Assembly (NCBI GenBank): GCA_004558145.1
Contig: SFDQ01000002.1
Location: 62,001 to 126,000, forward strand
Length of the DNA stretch: 64,000 bases
Source: Oscillospiraceae bacterium
Lineage (GTDB): Bacteria > Bacillota > Clostridia > Oscillospirales > Ruminococcaceae
Direction of reading: 5' to 3'
Below are positions 60,832 to 64,000 of the stretch, one piece after another. The translations under genes and the position numbers were made by a program. A model generated the notes under the pieces. It searched no databases. It saw nothing but the letters and a program-made list of their open reading frames with translations, and had not been told where the DNA came from. How positions within the stretch are numbered: position 1 is the first letter of the stretch; each line of letters starts with the position of its first letter.

Positions 60832-61731
60832 TCAGGTCTTGGCCGCCTTTTTCCGGGACGGCAGCTGGGCCAGCACGATGGCGCAGAACATCAGCACGCA
60901 GCCGCCCAGCTCCCGGGCGGTGAGGGTCTGGTGCAGCAGCAGCCAGCCCGCCAGCACGCTGAACACGCTTTCCAGGCTCAAAGTCAGGCTGGCCAGGGTA
61001 GGCTCCACATGTTTTTGAGCCACCACCTGCAGGGTGTAGGCCACGCCGCAGCTGAGCACGCCGGCGTAGAGGATGGGGCCCCAGGCGCCCAGCACCCCGC
61101 TCAGGGTGGGCTGCTCGAAGAGCAGCGCGGGCACGGCGCAGAACACGCCCGCCACAAAGAACTGCACGCAGGAGAGCTTGACGCCGTCCACCAGGGGTGA
61201 AAAATGGTCGATGACGAGGATGTGCAGGCTGAACAGGCCGCTGCACCCGAAGAGGAGCATCTCCCCCGGGCCGATGGCGGCGCTGCCGTTCCAGCACAGG
61301 AGATACAGCCCGCCCAGGGCGATGGCCACCGCCAGCCACACCTGCGCGCCGGGCATGCGGCGGAAGAAGATGCCCAGCAGCGGCACGATGACGATATAGA
61401 GGGCGGTGATGAAGCCCACCTTGCCCACGCTGGCATATTCCAGCGCCCACTGCTGCAGGCTGCTGGCAAGGCCCAGGAGCACACCGCACAAAACGCCGCC
61501 CAGCCAGAGGTTTTTCCTGTCGGCGGGGGTGTCTTCTTCCCTCCGGTTGCCGGACAGGCGGCCCAGCAGCGGGATGAGCGGCAGCAGCACCACACCGCCC
61601 AGCAGGCTGCGCACACAGTTGAAGGTGAAGGGCCCCACGTATTCATTGCCCACGCTCTGGGCCACGAAGGCCACGCCCCAGATCAGGGCGGTGAGGGCCA
61701 GCATGGGCAGATATTTCAGTTCCTTTTTCAA
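60832..61731 (-). CDS. EamA/DMT family permease
   Basis: A 299-residue ten-helix permease with the EamA opening LTALIWGVAFVAQSVG, FNCVRSLLGGVVLLPL and a second repeat near PILYAGVLSCGVAYTLQVVAQK. The start is TTG, ten bases after GGGGAGG; upstream frame sequence is arginine-rich noise antisense to nothing real. It follows the redoxin-like gene by 19 bases. Substrate unknown. Confidence 0.87.
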   Translation of the reverse strand: MKKELKYLPMLALTALIWGVAFVAQSVGNEYVGPFTFNCVRSLLGGVVLLPLIPLLGRLSGNRREEDTPADRKNLWLGGVLCGVLLGLASSLQQWALEYASVGKVGFITALYIVIVPLLGIFFRRMPGAQVWLAVAIALGGLYLLCWNGSAAIGPGEMLLFGCSGLFSLHILVIDHFSPLVDGVKLSCVQFFVAGVFCAVPALLFEQPTLSGVLGAWGPILYAGVLSCGVAYTLQVVAQKHVEPTLASLTLSLESVFSVLAGWLLLHQTLTARELGGCVLMFCAIVLAQLPSRKKAAKT

Positions 61732-61750
61732 AAGCGGTGTTCCTCCCCTG

Positions 61751-62662
61751 TCAATTTCCCGCGCCAAAGCCCAGGGCCGCAAAGTCCACCGCCGGGGCCT
61801 TGGGGGCCTCGGGCTGCACCGCGGGCGCGGCGGGGGCAGCGGGCGCGGCGGGCGCTTCAAACCCTTCCAGCAGCGCGCCCAGGTCCTGCGGGCCGTCCTC
61901 CGGCTGCTGCGGCGCGGGCGCGTCGAAAGCCTCCAGCGGGGTGTCAAAGCCGGTCTCAAACGTTTCGTCGTCCGTCTGGGGCGCGGCGGGAGCCGGTTCC
62001 TCTGGCGCGGCCGGGGCCGGTTCGGCAGGCGCGGCTGCTGCGGCGCCGAAGGCGGCGCTGAAGCTGTCGGCCACCGGCGCGGCGGGCGCGGCGGCCAGCC
62101 ATTCGGCGGGCAGGGTGGGCAGAAGGTCGGCGGCCAGTTCTTCCATGGCTGCGCAGTCCTCCGGCAGGTCGGTGAGGGTGGCGCCGTAATGGGCCAGCAG
62201 CACCCGGCCCGCCGGGCCCACCAGCAGGGTCAGGGGCAGCTGCCAGGCCTCGCCCGCCTGGGGGCGGAAGCCCTGCTTTTTGGCCTCGTTGATGATCTTC
62301 ATGGCTTTGAGGGAGAAGCACTTCATCCGGCTTTTCTCGCTGGGCACGGCGAAGAAGCGGTAGAGCACGCCCTCGGCGTCGCACATCAGCTCGTAGGGCA
62401 TGGCCCCCTCGGGGATGGCCTTAGAGATGGTCTGGGGCTTGGTCTGCACAACGCACACCAGCCGGGCGCTGCGCAGCGAACCGGCGGACTTGATGTACTC
62501 CATGATGTAGTTCCGGGTGAGGGGATGGCCGAAGTTTCGCAGGAACACAAGGAACACAGGCTTGTCCCCTTCCAGCAGCTCATAGAAGCTCTGCTGGGGG
62601 TGATAGGGGGTGTCAAAGCGGAACTCCGGGATCACATCGCCGGCGCGCAGTCGTTTTGCCAT
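61751..62662 (-). CDS. Redoxin-like protein lacking the CxxC, with Ala/Pro-rich tail
   Basis: A 303-residue protein. Residues 1 to about 185 have an AhpC/TSA-like thioredoxin fold: AGDVIPEFRFDTPY, then VFLVFLRNFGHPLTRNYI where redox relatives carry a cysteine pair (here H46 and T49), and LPLTLLVGPAGRVL. Residues about 187-303 are a low-complexity Ala/Pro/Glu tail. The catalytic site is therefore lost and a binding or structural role is likelier than peroxidase activity. AAGGAG is nine bases before the ATG. Confidence 0.75.
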   Translation of the reverse strand: MAKRLRAGDVIPEFRFDTPYHPQQSFYELLEGDKPVFLVFLRNFGHPLTRNYIMEYIKSAGSLRSARLVCVVQTKPQTISKAIPEGAMPYELMCDAEGVLYRFFAVPSEKSRMKCFSLKAMKIINEAKKQGFRPQAGEAWQLPLTLLVGPAGRVLLAHYGATLTDLPEDCAAMEELAADLLPTLPAEWLAAAPAAPVADSFSAAFGAAAAAPAEPAPAAPEEPAPAAPQTDDETFETGFDTPLEAFDAPAPQQPEDGPQDLGALLEGFEAPAAPAAPAAPAVQPEAPKAPAVDFAALGFGAGN

Positions 62663-62702
62663 GGGACGGCTCTCCTTCTTTCGCAAAATGCGTCTCCTTC
62701 TT

Positions 62703-62730
62703 ATTCTACACGTTCCGCCCTTTCTGTCAA
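62703..62730 (-). promoter_or_regulatory. Promoter of the redoxin-like/DMT operon
   Basis: Minus strand TTGACA, 16 bases, TAGAAT, 41 bases before the ATG. Confidence 0.65.
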
Positions 62731-62735
62731 TGTGG

Positions 62736-62741
62736 TATAAT
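62736..62741 (+). promoter_or_regulatory. Extended -10 box of the LUD gene
   Basis: TGTGG-TATAAT with a poor -35 box; it nearly abuts the divergent promoter. Confidence 0.55.
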
Positions 62742-62771
62742 AAGGGCAAATGATGCAAGGAGGTACGAAGG

Positions 62772-63407
62772 ATGCACGACGCCGTGAAGGACAACATCGA
62801 AAAGCGGGCCAGACGGGTGATCGCCGCTTTGAAAGCCAACAACATGGAGGGCTGGTATCTGCCCGATGCCGCCGGGGTGCGGGAGTTTGTGGAAAAGCTC
62901 ATCCCGGAAGGGGCCACCGTGGCAAACGGCGGCAGCATGACCCTGGCCGAGACGGGAGTCATGGACCTTCTTGCCAGCGGGCGGTACGAATTTCTGGACC
63001 GCACCGGCCTTGCGGGCGAGGAGCTGGGCAGGCTCTACCGCCGGGTGTTCAGCGCCGACTGGTATCTGGCCAGCGCCAACGCCATCACCGAGGCGGGCGA
63101 AATTTACAATGTGGACGGCAACTCCAACCGGGTGGCGGCCATCACCTTCGGGCCCGAGAACGTGCTGCTGGTGGTGGGCTGCAACAAAATCGTGAAGGAC
63201 CTGGCCGCCGCAAAGGAGCGGGTGGAGGCCATTGCCGCGCCGGCCAACACGGTGCGCCTTAACTGCGCCACCCCCTGCGCGACCACCGGCAAGTGCGAGC
63301 ACTGCCACAGCCCGGCCCGCATCTGCTGCACCACCACCATCCACAGCTTCCAGCGCGTTCCGGGGCGCATCAAGGTGCTGCTGGTGGGCGAGCCGCTGGG
63401 CTTTTGA
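62772..63407 (+). CDS. LUD-domain protein (LutC/YkgG-like)
   Basis: A 211-residue protein of the DUF162/LUD family, one branch of which (LutC) takes part in L-lactate oxidation. It shows VANGGSMTLAETGVMDLL, TGLAGEELGRLYRRVF, SANAITEAGEIYNVDGN and a Cys-rich stretch (CATPCATTGKCEHCHSP, then ICC) near the C-terminus that could bind metal or Fe-S. No lutA or lutB is nearby, so a role in lactate use is not supported by context. AAGGAGG precedes the ATG region. Confidence 0.87.
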   Translation: MHDAVKDNIEKRARRVIAALKANNMEGWYLPDAAGVREFVEKLIPEGATVANGGSMTLAETGVMDLLASGRYEFLDRTGLAGEELGRLYRRVFSADWYLASANAITEAGEIYNVDGNSNRVAAITFGPENVLLVVGCNKIVKDLAAAKERVEAIAAPANTVRLNCATPCATTGKCEHCHSPARICCTTTIHSFQRVPGRIKVLLVGEPLGF

Positions 63408-63418
63408 GCCGACATGCA

Positions 63419-63462
63419 AAAACACAGGGCGCATCCCGATGGGATGCGCCCTGTGTTTTTTC
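63419..63462 (+). terminator. Terminator of the LUD gene
   Basis: 18-bp perfect stem (AACACAGGGCGCATCCC arm) with a three-base loop, followed by TTTTTTCT. Bases 63463-63680 after it hold no gene or signal I can support. Confidence 0.9.
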
Positions 63463-63680
63463 TATAAAGGCCCCGCCTTGCCGTCTGCGACCAATCAAAA
63501 CCTACCGAATGGCAGGTGGGTGCCCTGTGCCCGGTTTCTCGCTCCCTTCGTCCGCCTTGGTCCGCGCATGCGCGGGACGGGAGGTCTGCAATCTGCCGGG
63601 CAACTGCCGGGCTCCCTGAATTTGATTAGTAGGATTATATCAAGCCGCAACAAATCGAACAAGGCAGGAATGCCGCGTTT

Positions 63681-64000
63681 TTACTGCTCGATGTCGAAGA
63701 ACTCCTGCAGGCGCTTTTCGAACATCTTGCTCACTTTGTAGAGCTCTTCGTCGTCCTCGACGATGTCCAGGTATTCGCCGTTCTCGTCCTCGCCCACCTT
63801 CATCAGAATCAGCTCGGCCTCGGTCTCTTCCAGCTGCTTTTCGTCCTCCACATAGGGCACCAGCGCCATATAGTGGGTGTCGTCCAGGTCCGCCGCGTCG
63901 ATCACCTCAAAGACGTGCTCTTTGCCGTCCTCGTCTTCCAGGGTGATGAGATCGGGGGTGTAATCGTCCTCTTCCTGCGCGGTGGGGGGCACTTTGGTCT
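63681..64000 (-). CDS. DUF1292 family protein (5' end outside window)
   Basis: At least 106 codons of a small acidic protein of the DUF1292 family (LITLEDEDGKEHVFEVIDAA, YMALVPYVEDE, ELILMKV-, YLDIVEDDEELYKVSKMFEK). The frame stays open to the right edge; the GTG eight bases from the edge has no ribosome site, so the true start is probably beyond the window. In many Firmicutes DUF1292 genes lie beside the ruvX (YqgF)/alanyl-tRNA synthetase region; function unknown. Confidence 0.85.
   Translation of the reverse strand, partial: TKVPPTAQEEDDYTPDLITLEDEDGKEHVFEVIDAADLDDTHYMALVPYVEDEKQLEETEAELILMKVGEDENGEYLDIVEDDEELYKVSKMFEKRLQEFFDIEQ

Noticed and set aside
1-64000. CRISPR arrays, insertion sequences, prophage or integrative elements
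   Set aside because: No spaced direct repeats, transposase, integrase, relaxase or phage structural genes were found on either strand.

Overview
The window looks like chromosome of a high-G+C member of the Clostridia, most likely an Oscillospiraceae/Ruminococcaceae gut anaerobe of the Faecalibacterium-Subdoligranulum-Gemmiger kind. The sequence shows sigma-A promoters (TTGnnn-N17-TATAAT), strong AGGAGG ribosome sites, a T-box leucine leader, a CIRCE operator, a BMP-type nucleoside ABC importer, a class III fructose bisphosphatase and tRNAs with encoded CCA. The genus is inference. There is no rRNA, CRISPR array, transposase or prophage block.

Layout. (1) 1-6156, minus strand: an exopolysaccharide or capsule operon (priming sugar-phosphate transferase, GT4, O-antigen-ligase/Wzy-like protein, GT2, GT52-like sialyltransferase-type enzyme, one gene cut by the edge). 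It is visibly more A+T-rich than the rest. (2) 6288-11758: a Tet(M)-like translational GTPase fused to a YacP/Rae1-like NYN nuclease, coupled to a polymerase-like membrane protein and facing a DUF6056-type membrane protein across a divergent promoter pair. (3) pepT plus a small protein. (4) 13525-23246, plus strand: a second glycan operon with capE, capF and capG (UDP-N-acetyl-L-fucosamine synthesis), a WbuB-like transferase, GT2/DUF2304, and three O-acylation genes (acyltransferase 3, MBOAT, SGNH/AlgX-like). (5) 23297-28186: T-box-controlled leuACDB.

(6) 28286-34672: a lipoprotein, thioredoxin, an ECF sigma/anti-sigma pair, and a VanY-like carboxypeptidase separated by a 500-base structured spacer from a VanR/VanS-like two-component system. 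(7) 34733-43095: AI-2E transporter, GH25 lysozyme, SDR, tadA, CPBP protease, DUF308, CIRCE-controlled htpG, a tyrosine phosphatase and an XRE/membrane-protein pair whose promoter sits between two identical-type palindromes. (8) 43252-51850: nucleoside uptake and salvage (ABC importer, cdd, deoD) with fbp. (9) 51986-64000: radical SAM protein with a GT-C-like membrane protein, tRNA-Leu and tRNA-Gly, two DMT permeases, mntP, a Crp/Fnr regulator, yfcE, a PglD-NahK-type fusion enzyme, DUF554, a cysteine-less redoxin, a LUD protein and a DUF1292 protein.

Together the window is housekeeping chromosome with two cell-surface glycan loci. The most unusual items are the GTPase-nuclease fusion, the acetyltransferase-kinase fusion, the paired XRE operators and the structured spacer beside the Van-like genes.
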